Assembly: GCF_014195095.1 (NCBI RefSeq)
Contig: NZ_JACIBC010000013.1
Location: 62,001 to 126,000, forward strand
Source: Rhizobium sp. BK602
GTDB taxonomy: Bacteria > Pseudomonadota > Alphaproteobacteria > Rhizobiales > Rhizobiaceae
Direction of reading: 5' to 3'
DNA length: 64,000 nucleotides
Part shown: piece by piece, positions 55,381 through 62,907 of the stretch
How positions within the stretch are numbered: position 1 is the first letter of the stretch
Layout: every line of letters begins with the position of its first letter
The notes under the pieces: model-generated
What the model saw: only the letters and a program-made list of their open reading frames with translations
Told to the model about the DNA's origin: nothing
Databases searched by the model: none
Made by a program: the position numbers and the translations under genes

Positions 55381-55427
55381 AAACCCTTTCCGCAAATGGA
55401 ACGCGCAATTCTGAAGAGGGAATACCA

Positions 55428-55637
55428 ATGTCTGACACCGCATTCGCACCGACCGCAATCCCGCAGCCCATCCCGCTCGGCCAGATCCTGCCCTGGGCCG
55501 TTTTCGCCGGCCTGCTGATGCTGCTGGCGATCTATTTCGTCGGCGCCGAAGAGGGCGCGACCTCGCTGCTCTCCGGTTCCTCCGTGCATGAATTCGTGCA
55601 CGACGCCCGTCACCTGCTCGGCTTCCCCTGCCACTAA
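55428..55637 (+). CDS. cbtB: CbtB, small cobalt-transport subunit
   Basis: A 69-residue protein with one helix (ILPWAVFAGLLMLLAIYFVG) and a C-terminal metal-binding-type tail HEFVHDARHLLGFPCH. This is the CbtB domain, always next to cbtA and usually under B12 control; with CbtA it is predicted to import cobalt. AAGAGGG lies 6 nt before ATG 55428. Direct cobalt transport is inferred from the family and regulation. Confidence 0.93.
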   Translation: MSDTAFAPTAIPQPIPLGQILPWAVFAGLLMLLAIYFVGAEEGATSLLSGSSVHEFVHDARHLLGFPCH

Positions 55638-55649
55638 GGGAGCAAGCAC

Positions 55650-56390
55650 ATGGTTGGACGTCTTTTGCTCCGCGGCATGCTGGTCGGGGCCCTCGCCGGT
55701 ATTTTCATTTTTATCTTCGCCCGCATCTTCGGCGAACCGCTCGTCGATTGGGCCATCGGCTTTGAGGAAAAGGCCGCCCAGGCGGCCGGTGAAGCGGCGG
55801 AACCGGAAATCGTCAGCCGCGCCACGCAGGCGGGGCTTGGCCTCTTCACCGGCGCGGTGATCTATGCGACCGCGGTCGGCGGATTGTTCGCGCTGGTCTT
55901 CGCCTTCGTCTATGGTCGCATCGGCGCCCTCAGCGCGCGCGGCACGGCGGCCTTGCTGGCGGTCGGCGCTTTCGTGGCGATCTCGCTGGTGCCCGTTCTC
56001 AAATATCCGGCAAATCCGCCAGCGGTCGGCAATCCGGAGACGATCGGTGCAAGAACCGAGCTGTTCTTCATCATGATCGTCGCTTCCGTTGTCGGCCTGA
56101 TCGTCGCCGTCGGCTTCGGCCGCCGGCTTGCGGTGCGTTTCGGCCCGTGGAACGGCGCCATCCTTGCCGGCATCGGCTATATCGCCTTCATCGCGCTGAT
56201 CCAGTCCCTGCTGCCGGCGATCAACGAGGTGCCGGAGCAATTCTCCGCCGCCGTGCTCTGGCAGTTCCGGATCGCCTCACTCGCAATGCATGCGATCCTC
56301 TGGACGACGCTCGGACTTGTCTTCGGCGCCTGGGCCGAGCACGATCTGCCATCGGTGCGCCATCGCGGCACGGCCCTGCGCCGCGCCTGA
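55650..56390 (+). CDS. cbtA: CbtA, predicted cobalt transporter
   Basis: A 246-residue membrane protein with five or six helices: LLLRGMLVGALAGIFIFIFARIF, AVIYATAVGGLFALVFAFVYG, GTAALLAVGAFVAISLVPVL, a segment near FFIMIVASVVGLIVAVGFGR, and two more. It has no ATPase of its own, so a secondary or channel-like mode is presumed. GGGAGC precedes ATG 55650, 12 nt after cbtB. It is followed one base later by an unrecognised gene. Confidence 0.93.
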   Translation: MVGRLLLRGMLVGALAGIFIFIFARIFGEPLVDWAIGFEEKAAQAAGEAAEPEIVSRATQAGLGLFTGAVIYATAVGGLFALVFAFVYGRIGALSARGTAALLAVGAFVAISLVPVLKYPANPPAVGNPETIGARTELFFIMIVASVVGLIVAVGFGRRLAVRFGPWNGAILAGIGYIAFIALIQSLLPAINEVPEQFSAAVLWQFRIASLAMHAILWTTLGLVFGAWAEHDLPSVRHRGTALRRA

Positions 56391-56391
56391 G

Positions 56392-57051
56392 ATGACCTAT
56401 CCGATCCATCTCGCGCGTAGCGTCATGCGCGGGATATATCCAAAGAGAGGCAGGACGCTCCTTGTCGCGGTCTGCCTCATACTCTCAAGCTGGCCGGCAA
56501 CGCTTTCGGCACATGGCGGCGGCATCTCGGGACACCATACGGGTATCCCGATACCCGGCCTGACGCATGGGGAGATGGCCGTGATCGCGCCCTATTACGG
56601 GCGGATCATCGCGCTTGCCGAAACGGCGTCGGACACCGACGAGGCCTTCCGCCGTATGCTGAATTTCGCGCAGATCCAGCGTACCTATTGCCTCTGGGGC
56701 ATCATGCCCGGGAGCGTGAACGACGAGGAAAGCCCGTTCAACGAATGCTCCCACGCCTATCTCGCCGCGGCGAAGGCCATCCTTCTTCGGATGCGGGCAA
56801 TGAAAGATCAGATGACGCCCGTCAGCGATCTCGTTTCCGAGATCGACGCGGCACTGACGCGTAACAGCCTGTCGCTTGTTCTGTGCAAATTCAGCGGCGA
56901 GAGCTTCAACACGGCTGACCTGATCCGGCCGAAACTCTCCGGCATCGTGCTTCACGCCGGGAGCCTGACGGTCATGCTGTCATCTCTGCTGGCGGCCATG
57001 GCCGCGATATGGTTCGCTGCCCGGGCGCTGCGGACCAAACCGCACATTTGA
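56392..57051 (+). CDS. Unrecognised membrane-anchored protein in the B12-regulated operon
   Basis: A 219-residue protein I do not recognise. A hydrophobic N-terminal segment (GRTLLVAVCLILSSWPATLSA, about residues 20-40) reads as a signal peptide or anchor. The stretch after it is glycine/histidine-rich (HGGGISGHHTG, then a further His at TH), followed by helices with cysteines at YCLWG, NECSHAY and LVLCKF. A second hydrophobic stretch (SGIVLHAGSLTVMLSSLLAAMAAIWFAAR) lies near the C-terminus. ATG 56392 is one base after the cbtA stop; a terminator follows at once. Metal binding in the periplasm is a reasonable guess. Confidence 0.75.
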   Translation: MTYPIHLARSVMRGIYPKRGRTLLVAVCLILSSWPATLSAHGGGISGHHTGIPIPGLTHGEMAVIAPYYGRIIALAETASDTDEAFRRMLNFAQIQRTYCLWGIMPGSVNDEESPFNECSHAYLAAAKAILLRMRAMKDQMTPVSDLVSEIDAALTRNSLSLVLCKFSGESFNTADLIRPKLSGIVLHAGSLTVMLSSLLAAMAAIWFAARALRTKPHI

Positions 57052-57087
57052 GGACACCGCCGCAAATGCGGCGGTGTCCTGGTTTTT
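57051..57087 (+). terminator. Intrinsic terminator of the cbtBA operon
   Basis: AGGACACCGCCGC (57051-57063) and GCGGCGGTGTCCT (57068-57080) form a perfect 13-bp stem with loop AAAT, followed by GGTTTTT. It begins at the stop codon of the preceding gene. Confidence 0.9.
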
Positions 57088-57409
57088 ACCAATCCCGGCG
57101 GTCACGCCAGCGATCGCCGTGCCATCTGTGATGCGGACGGCCATAGTAGCCCCATGGCGGTGGCGGCGGTGCCGGCCTGTAATAGCCATAACCGTAGCCG
57201 CGCGGGCGGCCCCAGCGGTTCGGACGGCATTCGCCCCAGCGCGTCAGGTGCCAGCCGCGACCGCAGGCATAATCGACCTTGACGACCGGCGCAGCAGCCG
57301 CTGTGCCGACAGCGGGGATCGGCCCGGCTGCGGAGATGGGCATTGCTTCTGCCGAAGATACGGCCAGGCCACCGAGCACGGCAGCGATGGCAAATATGGA
57401 CAATTTCAT
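57086..57409 (-). CDS. Secreted GCG_CRPN-type protein
   Basis: A 107-residue protein. Signal peptide residues 1-22 (LSIFAIAAVLGGLAVSSAEA). The stretch YACGRGWHLTRWGECRPN (about residues 48-65) is the GCG-CRPN prefix domain, with two cysteines that could pair. The rest is a low-complexity tail of Gly, Tyr, Pro, Arg and Trp (YGYGYYRPAPPPPPWGYYG). Such proteins are common and multicopy in rhizobia; no function is known. It converges on the cbt operon terminator. Confidence 0.85.
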   Translation of the reverse strand: MKLSIFAIAAVLGGLAVSSAEAMPISAAGPIPAVGTAAAAPVVKVDYACGRGWHLTRWGECRPNRWGRPRGYGYGYYRPAPPPPPWGYYGRPHHRWHGDRWRDRRDW

Positions 57410-57680
57410 CTTGATAGACCCCTATCCAAGTCCCTTACACGCCGATTTAAAGCCCGGCGAGCTGAACGCCGGCTGAACCGAAAAAGGCATTTTGACGGCA
57501 AAATCAAAACCTTAAATGAAAGGTTGCGTAAACTTCACAGAAGCTCTCGTTTAGCGAGAGAGAATATTATCGTGCATGACACCGTGCCGCCGGCCGCGCC
57601 ATGGCTATCCCCATGGCGTCACGAGAGCTTCATCAACCACGCTTAAAGGAGAAATGTTATTCGCTACAGGGGAGTTCGAG

Positions 57681-59288
57681 ATGGCCGATATCGCTTCAAC
57701 CAGTACGGGGGGTGATGGCGCCAATCATCCCATTCACGGCGCCGGCGGTTCCGCCAAATGGTTCCTGCCGCTTTTCGGTCTCGTTGTTTTCGGCGGCCTT
57801 GCCTATGTCGGTTATGCACTGGGCAGCGATCTTGCCGAGGCGGCCGCGGTTCCGTGGATTCTGCTCGGCCTGGCGCTGCTGATCGCTCTCGGCTTCGAAT
57901 TCGTCAACGGTTTCCACGATACCGCCAATGCGGTCGCCACCGTCATCTACACCCGTTCGATGCCGGCGGAATTCGCGGTCATCTGGTCCGGCTTCTTCAA
58001 TTTCCTCGGCGTTCTCACCTCGTCCGGCGCCGTCGCCTTCGGTATCCTGGCGCTGCTGCCGGTCGAGCTGATCCTGCAGGTCGGTTCCGGCTCGGGCCTT
58101 GCCATGGTCTTCGCGCTGCTCACCGCCGCCATCATATGGAATCTCGGCACCTGGTATCTCGGCCTGCCGGCCTCGAGCTCGCATACGCTGGTCGGCTCCA
58201 TCATCGGTGTCGGTCTCGCCAACCAGTTCCTGGCCCCGGCCGGCTCGGCCACCAGCGGCGTCGACTGGTCGCAGGCCAGCAATGTCGGCCTGTCGCTGTT
58301 GCTGTCGCCGCTGATCGGCTTCGGCCTGGCCGCCCTGCTGCTGCTGGTCTCCAAGCTTCTGATCCGCAACAAGGCGCTCTACGAGGCCCCGAAGGGCAAC
58401 GCACCGCCGCCGCTGTGGATTCGCGGATTGCTGATCTTCACCTGCACCGGCGTCAGCTTCGCCCATGGCTCGAATGACGGACAGAAGGGCATGGGCCTGA
58501 TCATGCTGATCCTGATCGGCCTGGTGCCGACGGCTTTCGCGCTCAACCGCACACCCGACGTCAACTATCTCGAGGCCTACAAGACGGCCTCCACGCAGGT
58601 CGAGGCGGTGCTCGGCAAATATGCGAAAGCCGGTGTCGCCGTTCCCGCCGATCCGAAGGCTGCCGTCAGCGATGCCGTGAAAAACAAGAGCTGGACGGAC
58701 GCCACGACGCCGGCGCTGCAGGCCTATATCCATGCCACCGGCATCGAAATCGCCTCCTATCCATCGGTCGAAAAGCTGCCGAACGGTCTCGTCGGCAACG
58801 TCCGCAACGACATCTATCTGATCGGCGAGGCCTTGAAGCTGATCGACAAGAAAAAGCTGCTGCCGATGAGCGCCGACGATCTGAAGATCGTTACCCAATA
58901 CCATGCGGCCGTCGACAACGCGACGAAGTTCATCCCGCTCTGGGTGAAGGTCGCCGTGGCGCTGGCGCTCGGTCTCGGCACCATGGTCGGCTGGAAGCGC
59001 ATCGTCGTCACGGTCGGCGAGAAGATCGGCAAGACGCACCTCACCTACGGCCAGGGTGCCGCCGCCGAAGTCGTCGCCATGCTGACGATCGGTGCCGCCG
59101 ACCATCTCGGCCTGCCGGTTTCGACCACGCATGTCCTGTCCTCGGGCGTCGCCGGCACCATGGCCGCCAACGGCTCCGGCCTGCAATGGTCGACCGTGCG
59201 CAACATGCTGATGGCCTGGATCCTGACGCTGCCGGCATCGATCGCGCTCGCTTTCGCGCTCTTCGTGGTGCTGCGCCAGGTCTTCTGA
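57681..59288 (+). CDS. pit: Inorganic phosphate transporter, Pit family
   Basis: A 535-residue low-affinity phosphate/proton symporter. ALGFEFVNGFHDTANAVATV and AMLTIGAADHLGLPVSTTHVL are the two inverted PD001131 signatures of Pit proteins; GLPASSSHTLVGSIIG is also typical. A soluble insert of about 110 residues (near 290-420, starting FALNRTPDVNYLEAYKTAS) splits the two membrane halves, as in PitA. ATG 57681 has GGGAG upstream; the frame is open to 57576. No Pho box was seen in the preceding 270 nt, which hold a small stem CTCTCG/CGAGAG at 57544-57560. Confidence 0.93.
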   Translation: MADIASTSTGGDGANHPIHGAGGSAKWFLPLFGLVVFGGLAYVGYALGSDLAEAAAVPWILLGLALLIALGFEFVNGFHDTANAVATVIYTRSMPAEFAVIWSGFFNFLGVLTSSGAVAFGILALLPVELILQVGSGSGLAMVFALLTAAIIWNLGTWYLGLPASSSHTLVGSIIGVGLANQFLAPAGSATSGVDWSQASNVGLSLLLSPLIGFGLAALLLLVSKLLIRNKALYEAPKGNAPPPLWIRGLLIFTCTGVSFAHGSNDGQKGMGLIMLILIGLVPTAFALNRTPDVNYLEAYKTASTQVEAVLGKYAKAGVAVPADPKAAVSDAVKNKSWTDATTPALQAYIHATGIEIASYPSVEKLPNGLVGNVRNDIYLIGEALKLIDKKKLLPMSADDLKIVTQYHAAVDNATKFIPLWVKVAVALALGLGTMVGWKRIVVTVGEKIGKTHLTYGQGAAAEVVAMLTIGAADHLGLPVSTTHVLSSGVAGTMAANGSGLQWSTVRNMLMAWILTLPASIALAFALFVVLRQVF

Positions 59289-59325
59289 GCAAGACGGCAT
59301 TGCCGCAACAGCAAAGCACAAAAGG

Positions 59326-59355
59326 AAATGGCGCCCTCATCGGGCGCCATTTTCA
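59326..59355 (+). terminator. Intrinsic terminator after pit
   Basis: AAATGGCGCCC (59326-59336) and GGGCGCCATTT (59342-59352) form a perfect 11-bp stem with loop TCATC, followed by TCATT; 37 nt after the pit stop. Confidence 0.85.
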
Positions 59356-59367
59356 TTGCCGCGTCCT

Positions 59368-59389
59368 CTTTCTCCCCAAGGAGAGAAGG
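59368..59389. repeat. Diverged copy of the CCTTCTCCCC palindromic repeat
   Basis: TTCTCCCC and GGAGAGAAGG (59370-59377 and 59380-59389) match the arms of the copies at 41494 and 41619 with a mismatch. It lies between convergent pit and mucR. Confidence 0.45.
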
Positions 59390-59413
59390 AGCTTGCCGCG
59401 CGCGGTATGCCCG

Positions 59414-59920
59414 CTATCGGGCGCCTTCCTTCTTGTTGCCGTTGGCGCCGAGACCGGAGAGCTTGGCGAGTTCCGAACGGCGGTTGGCATAATTCTGGGC
59501 CACCATCGGATAGTTGACGGGAAGGCCCCATTTCTGGCGGTATTCCTCCGGCGTCATGCCGTAGTGGACGCGCAGATGGCGCTTGAGCGTCTTGAAGCGT
59601 TTACCGTCCTCGAGGCAGATGATGTAGTCGTTCGTCACCGACTTCTTGAGGTCGACCGCCGGGACCGGCTTGCTGTGCTCGACGGAGGATGTCGCCCCCT
59701 GCAGCCCCTGCAATGCCTCATGCACGTCGGTGATCAGCTTGGAAAGATTGGCAATGGGAACGGTGTTGTGGCTGACATAGGCTGCGACGATCTTCACGCA
59801 GCCTTCGGACAAACTATCCGCCAGGGGCAGGGGCAGGTCTTTCTTGCTATTGAAAGCGTCCATGATCGTTTCCCGAATTTCATTTGGGCCGGCGTGCGCC
59901 GCTTCGCGTGATTGCGTCAT
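59414..59920 (-). CDS. MucR/Ros family transcriptional regulator
   Basis: A 168-residue regulator. The N-terminal helices VKIVAAYVSHNTVPIANLSKLI and the DNA-binding domain VTNDYIICLEDGKRFKTLKRHL then MTPEEYRQKWGLPVNYPMVA match MucR/Ros. In the zinc-finger region the second cysteine of the C-x2-C pair is aspartate (CLED), a form seen in several rhizobial Ros relatives. These proteins control exopolysaccharide, motility and symbiosis genes. ATG 59920 is used; ATG 59863 (MDAFNSKKDL) is a possible start. Several paralogues usually occur, so the exact role is open. Confidence 0.92.
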   Translation of the reverse strand: MTQSREAAHAGPNEIRETIMDAFNSKKDLPLPLADSLSEGCVKIVAAYVSHNTVPIANLSKLITDVHEALQGLQGATSSVEHSKPVPAVDLKKSVTNDYIICLEDGKRFKTLKRHLRVHYGMTPEEYRQKWGLPVNYPMVAQNYANRRSELAKLSGLGANGNKKEGAR

Positions 59921-59977
59921 GTCATCACCAATGCTTCTGTGTGGCTGCGATGGCGCAGAATGGTTGAGGGCCTGCTC

Positions 59978-60571
59978 TCATGGGCGGCCACCCTCTGCCG
60001 GACGCGCGGCGCCGGCCGCGAGTTCGGCGAAATCCTTGGCGGACTCCGGAAAATAGACGGCCAGCTTGCGACACAGCACCATCAGGGGAATGCCGAGCAT
60101 GAAGGCGGCATGGGTCGGGTTACCCCTGCAATGGCGGAGCGTCTGCAGAATGAGCTTGCGTTCGACATCCTCAAGGGTCTGGCCGACAAGAACGCCGACC
60201 GCGCCGTCGATGGTGCGCGGCACCAGGTCCTCGTCGCCAGCCGAGAGATGGGCGACGATCTCGTCGATCAGCCGCTCCTCGCTCTCCGTCGCCAGGACGA
60301 TGCCGGCGGCGCGATCGAGTTCGCAAAAGACGTAGAGACCGTTTTCGGCGTCGATCGTTACCCGCGCGGAAACGCTGCCCGACGCTTTTCGAATGGCGAT
60401 ATGCGGATCCTTTCCATCGGCAAGCGCGACCGGCGCGCTGTTGCCGGCACCGGAAAACAGCGCGCGCAACTCCTCGAACAGCACCTCGAGCCGTGCCAGC
60501 GCCTGGGCATCGCACGCATTGGCGGCGGCGAAGAAACCATAGTCGCGAGCAAAGGAGGAACGCCTCATCAT
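59978..60571 (-). CDS. Protein with C-terminal Fis-type helix-turn-helix
   Basis: A 197-residue protein. The last third, LEDVERKLILQTLRHCRGNP followed by THAAFMLGIPLMVLCRKLAVYF (about 145-186), is a Fis-type HTH (HTH_8), as at the end of sigma-54 activators. The N-terminal half (ARVTIDAENGLYVFCELD) has no AAA+ ATPase domain, so it is not a sigma-54 activator. ATG 60571 (or 60568) follows AGGTG; the frame is open to 60913 but that part has no sense. It lies between mucR and an EAL gene on the same strand. Confidence 0.75.
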   Translation of the reverse strand: MMRRSSFARDYGFFAAANACDAQALARLEVLFEELRALFSGAGNSAPVALADGKDPHIAIRKASGSVSARVTIDAENGLYVFCELDRAAGIVLATESEERLIDEIVAHLSAGDEDLVPRTIDGAVGVLVGQTLEDVERKLILQTLRHCRGNPTHAAFMLGIPLMVLCRKLAVYFPESAKDFAELAAGAARPAEGGRP

Positions 60572-60668
60572 GCCATCACCTGCATCAACTGGAGAAAGGC
60601 TGGATCGGATGCCTGCAAGCCATACGCCGGTTTCCCCACACCAATCTCCCCGAAACACATCAAACTCT

Positions 60669-61448
60669 TCATCCAATTCCCCGCAGGCCGGATCTGCCCT
60701 CTTTCTCGCGAAACAGTGGCAAAGCAGCCGGCCTTGACAGCAGGAATCCCTGCACATGCGTCGCTCCGGCCCGGCGCACCGCCTCAAGCTGCGTCTCCGT
60801 TTCGACACCTTCGACCACCACCACGGGCGCGATGCAGGAGGCAAAGCCGACCATGTGAGAGAGGCTGTCCTGTCCATCGCGGCCAGGCCGGATATCGCGA
60901 ACGAAAGAGGCATCGATCTTGACGATGTCGACGGAGACCTGCAGCAGGCTCGCGGGCGTCGCGAAACCGACGCCGAAATCGTCGATTGCGATGCGGCAGC
61001 CGAGCGCGCGGATCATCTTCAGCCGTTCGATGGCCGAGCCGACCAGCGGATGAGGTTCCGTGACTTCGACGACCAGGCGGCGGGCAAGCTCGGAATGGCG
61101 GGTGATTCGGCCGAAAATATCGGCGAATCGATCCGACGCCGCCAGATTGGCCGCCGAAAGGTTCCAGCCAAGTATAAGTTTCGGGTCCGCCGCGAGCGCC
61201 GGCAGCAGCATTGCCAGAATACGCGGATCGAGATCGAAGCGGCTATCCAGATGCGGCATGAAGCTCCCGGCGGCATGAACGACGCCGTCGGCATCGGTCA
61301 CGCGCGCAAGACTTTCCGCATAGAGAATTTCATTGTTATTGTCGGCTGCATGGATGGGCTGCACGGCAAAACCCAGGCCGCCAGCGGCGATAGCCTTTTG
61401 AATCAGGCTGTTATGATCGTCGCGCGCTGGCTTTTCTCTATCGATCAT
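60669..61448 (-). CDS. EAL domain protein, putative c-di-GMP phosphodiesterase
   Basis: A 259-residue stand-alone EAL domain. The signature EAL reads ESL (YAESLARV), keeping the metal-binding glutamate; downstream NLSAANL, VVEVTEPH, IDDFGVGFAT, VDIVKIDASFV and VVEGVETETQ supply the other metal ligands and the general base, so activity is possible. There is no sensor or GGDEF partner. ATG 61448 is chosen (GGGGG upstream); the frame continues to 61553. Placed beside MucR and a Fis-type regulator, it suggests a surface or biofilm control cluster. Confidence 0.85.
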   Translation of the reverse strand: MIDREKPARDDHNSLIQKAIAAGGLGFAVQPIHAADNNNEILYAESLARVTDADGVVHAAGSFMPHLDSRFDLDPRILAMLLPALAADPKLILGWNLSAANLAASDRFADIFGRITRHSELARRLVVEVTEPHPLVGSAIERLKMIRALGCRIAIDDFGVGFATPASLLQVSVDIVKIDASFVRDIRPGRDGQDSLSHMVGFASCIAPVVVVEGVETETQLEAVRRAGATHVQGFLLSRPAALPLFREKEGRSGLRGIG

Positions 61449-61840
61449 CGAACCCCCAATGGCCGAAAGAGCGGCAACCAGCAGATGTCGATGGGGAAGA
61501 GACCCGCAGCGAAGACCGGCGCGGACAGATGCGGAACATGAGAGTCCTGGCACCCCAAATCCCTGTTGCTCATCTCCCAGACACCTCCACCCTCTCGGGG
61601 TTCCCTTATTTTCGAGCCGGAAATATTGCAGCTAGAATGATAATCAAGCCGAAGCCGGCGGCACCTTTAATATTTAGAGTTACTTTATGCTAATAAACTA
61701 ATTAAGCAATTCTTGCAAACACTCAATTAGAACGAGTTTTCTTCGTTATTGATTCAATTGCGCGTAAAATAACGTGCAATGACCTCTATCCGTGGCCGGC
61801 TATCGTCACTCTGGATCGTCGACGCATCTCTCCCCCTCAA
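61449..61840. other. AT-rich intergenic region
   Basis: Nearly 400 nt without a supported gene. From about 61610 to 61780 it is clearly AT-rich (long runs of TAAT, TTAT) compared with the rest of the window, in keeping with a promoter region for the EAL gene or a horizontally acquired segment. No tRNA, repeat or hairpin was recognised. Confidence 0.5.
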
Positions 61841-62719
61841 TCACGTCCTCGCATCGAAGCGCGGCCACCAGTCCGTTCTTCGTGCTTCCTCAAGCGCAAG
61901 ATCCAGCGGCGGAAGCTGCGGATGCCACAACCGCTCCCATTCCAGGCTCATGACGCCGGCATAGCGATCGGCGGCCAGCATGGAGAGCAGGGCTTGCATC
62001 GGAAACTCGCCGGTGCCGGGCAGCACGTAGCTATAGGGAAGTTTCCCGCTCGGCTTCGAAACGCTATCCTTGACGTGAAGGTGACGGGTATTGTGCCGCA
62101 GCTGCTTCCAGGTCTCGGCGGGATTTTGACCGCCCTTGCGCCATGTATGATGGGTATCCCAGATCAGGGCGCAGTCGGGCGCCGCCTCCAGAAAACGGCC
62201 GAGTGCCTCGGGATAGACCAGGAAATCATGCGTTTCCACAACGATATCGGCGGTAAAACCCTCGCGGCGGGCTGTCTCCCGCCACCAGTTCACGGTCGAC
62301 AGGGCCTCACCTATCTCTCCCGCATCGCCGGTCGTGCCGCCATCGAAAACGCGCAGCGACGGGATGCCCGCGGCCTCCGCCCAGGGAAGGTAGCGCAGAA
62401 ATGCCTCTTTCGCCTCGGAGGTGGCGCCCACCAGCCGCAGCGAGGTATTGAAAGCACAGACCGCGACAGGCGAACGATGGAGAACACGGGCAAGCCCGGC
62501 GGGCGTGCCGAACCGTTCGGTGAAATAGGCCGAGAGATCGATCGTGCCGCCGAGCGCGCGGATTTCGATCGCATCGAGACCATGGCGAGCTGCCAGCGCG
62601 AGGGCCTCCTCCAGCCCCAGCTCCGCGCATCCCAAGGTGGAGAACGCCAATGTCATTCGGGGAACCATCAAATCAACGGCAGTCACCAAAGCCTCCTCCG
62701 CTTGGTTGCTGATTGACAT
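61841..62719 (-). CDS. Sugar phosphate isomerase/epimerase-like TIM-barrel protein
   Basis: A 292-residue AP-endonuclease-2-type TIM barrel. MTLAFSTLGCAELGLEEALALAARHGLDAIEIR is the usual first beta-alpha unit (split here at residues 22-54), with metal ligands expected in VVETHDF, IWDTHHTW and HLHVKDS, and the C-terminal EWERLWHP. Such proteins isomerise sugars or inositol derivatives; the substrate is unknown. ATG 62719 is used; ATG 62668 and 62656 are possible and would begin near the barrel. No clear partner gene is present. Confidence 0.82.
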   Translation of the reverse strand: MSISNQAEEALVTAVDLMVPRMTLAFSTLGCAELGLEEALALAARHGLDAIEIRALGGTIDLSAYFTERFGTPAGLARVLHRSPVAVCAFNTSLRLVGATSEAKEAFLRYLPWAEAAGIPSLRVFDGGTTGDAGEIGEALSTVNWWRETARREGFTADIVVETHDFLVYPEALGRFLEAAPDCALIWDTHHTWRKGGQNPAETWKQLRHNTRHLHVKDSVSKPSGKLPYSYVLPGTGEFPMQALLSMLAADRYAGVMSLEWERLWHPQLPPLDLALEEARRTDWWPRFDART

Positions 62720-62907
62720 TCAGAGGCTGCGGCCAATACGACGCGCGATGTCTCAGGACAGCCCGAAACAAACGCGATGTTAGTAACCAAACGGATAATT
62801 GCGAAATACCGCGAAAGCGTCAAGCCAGCGGAGGGCAGCGTCGATTGACGCGGGATCGAACCGGAGCGATTGGGCATCCGGTCATCCGCAAGCATATCCT
62901 CTTCGAA

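Noticed and set aside
61600..61780. AT-rich stretch as a mobile element or origin
   Set aside because: No inverted or direct repeats, no integrase or transposase nearby, no attachment-site-like duplication.
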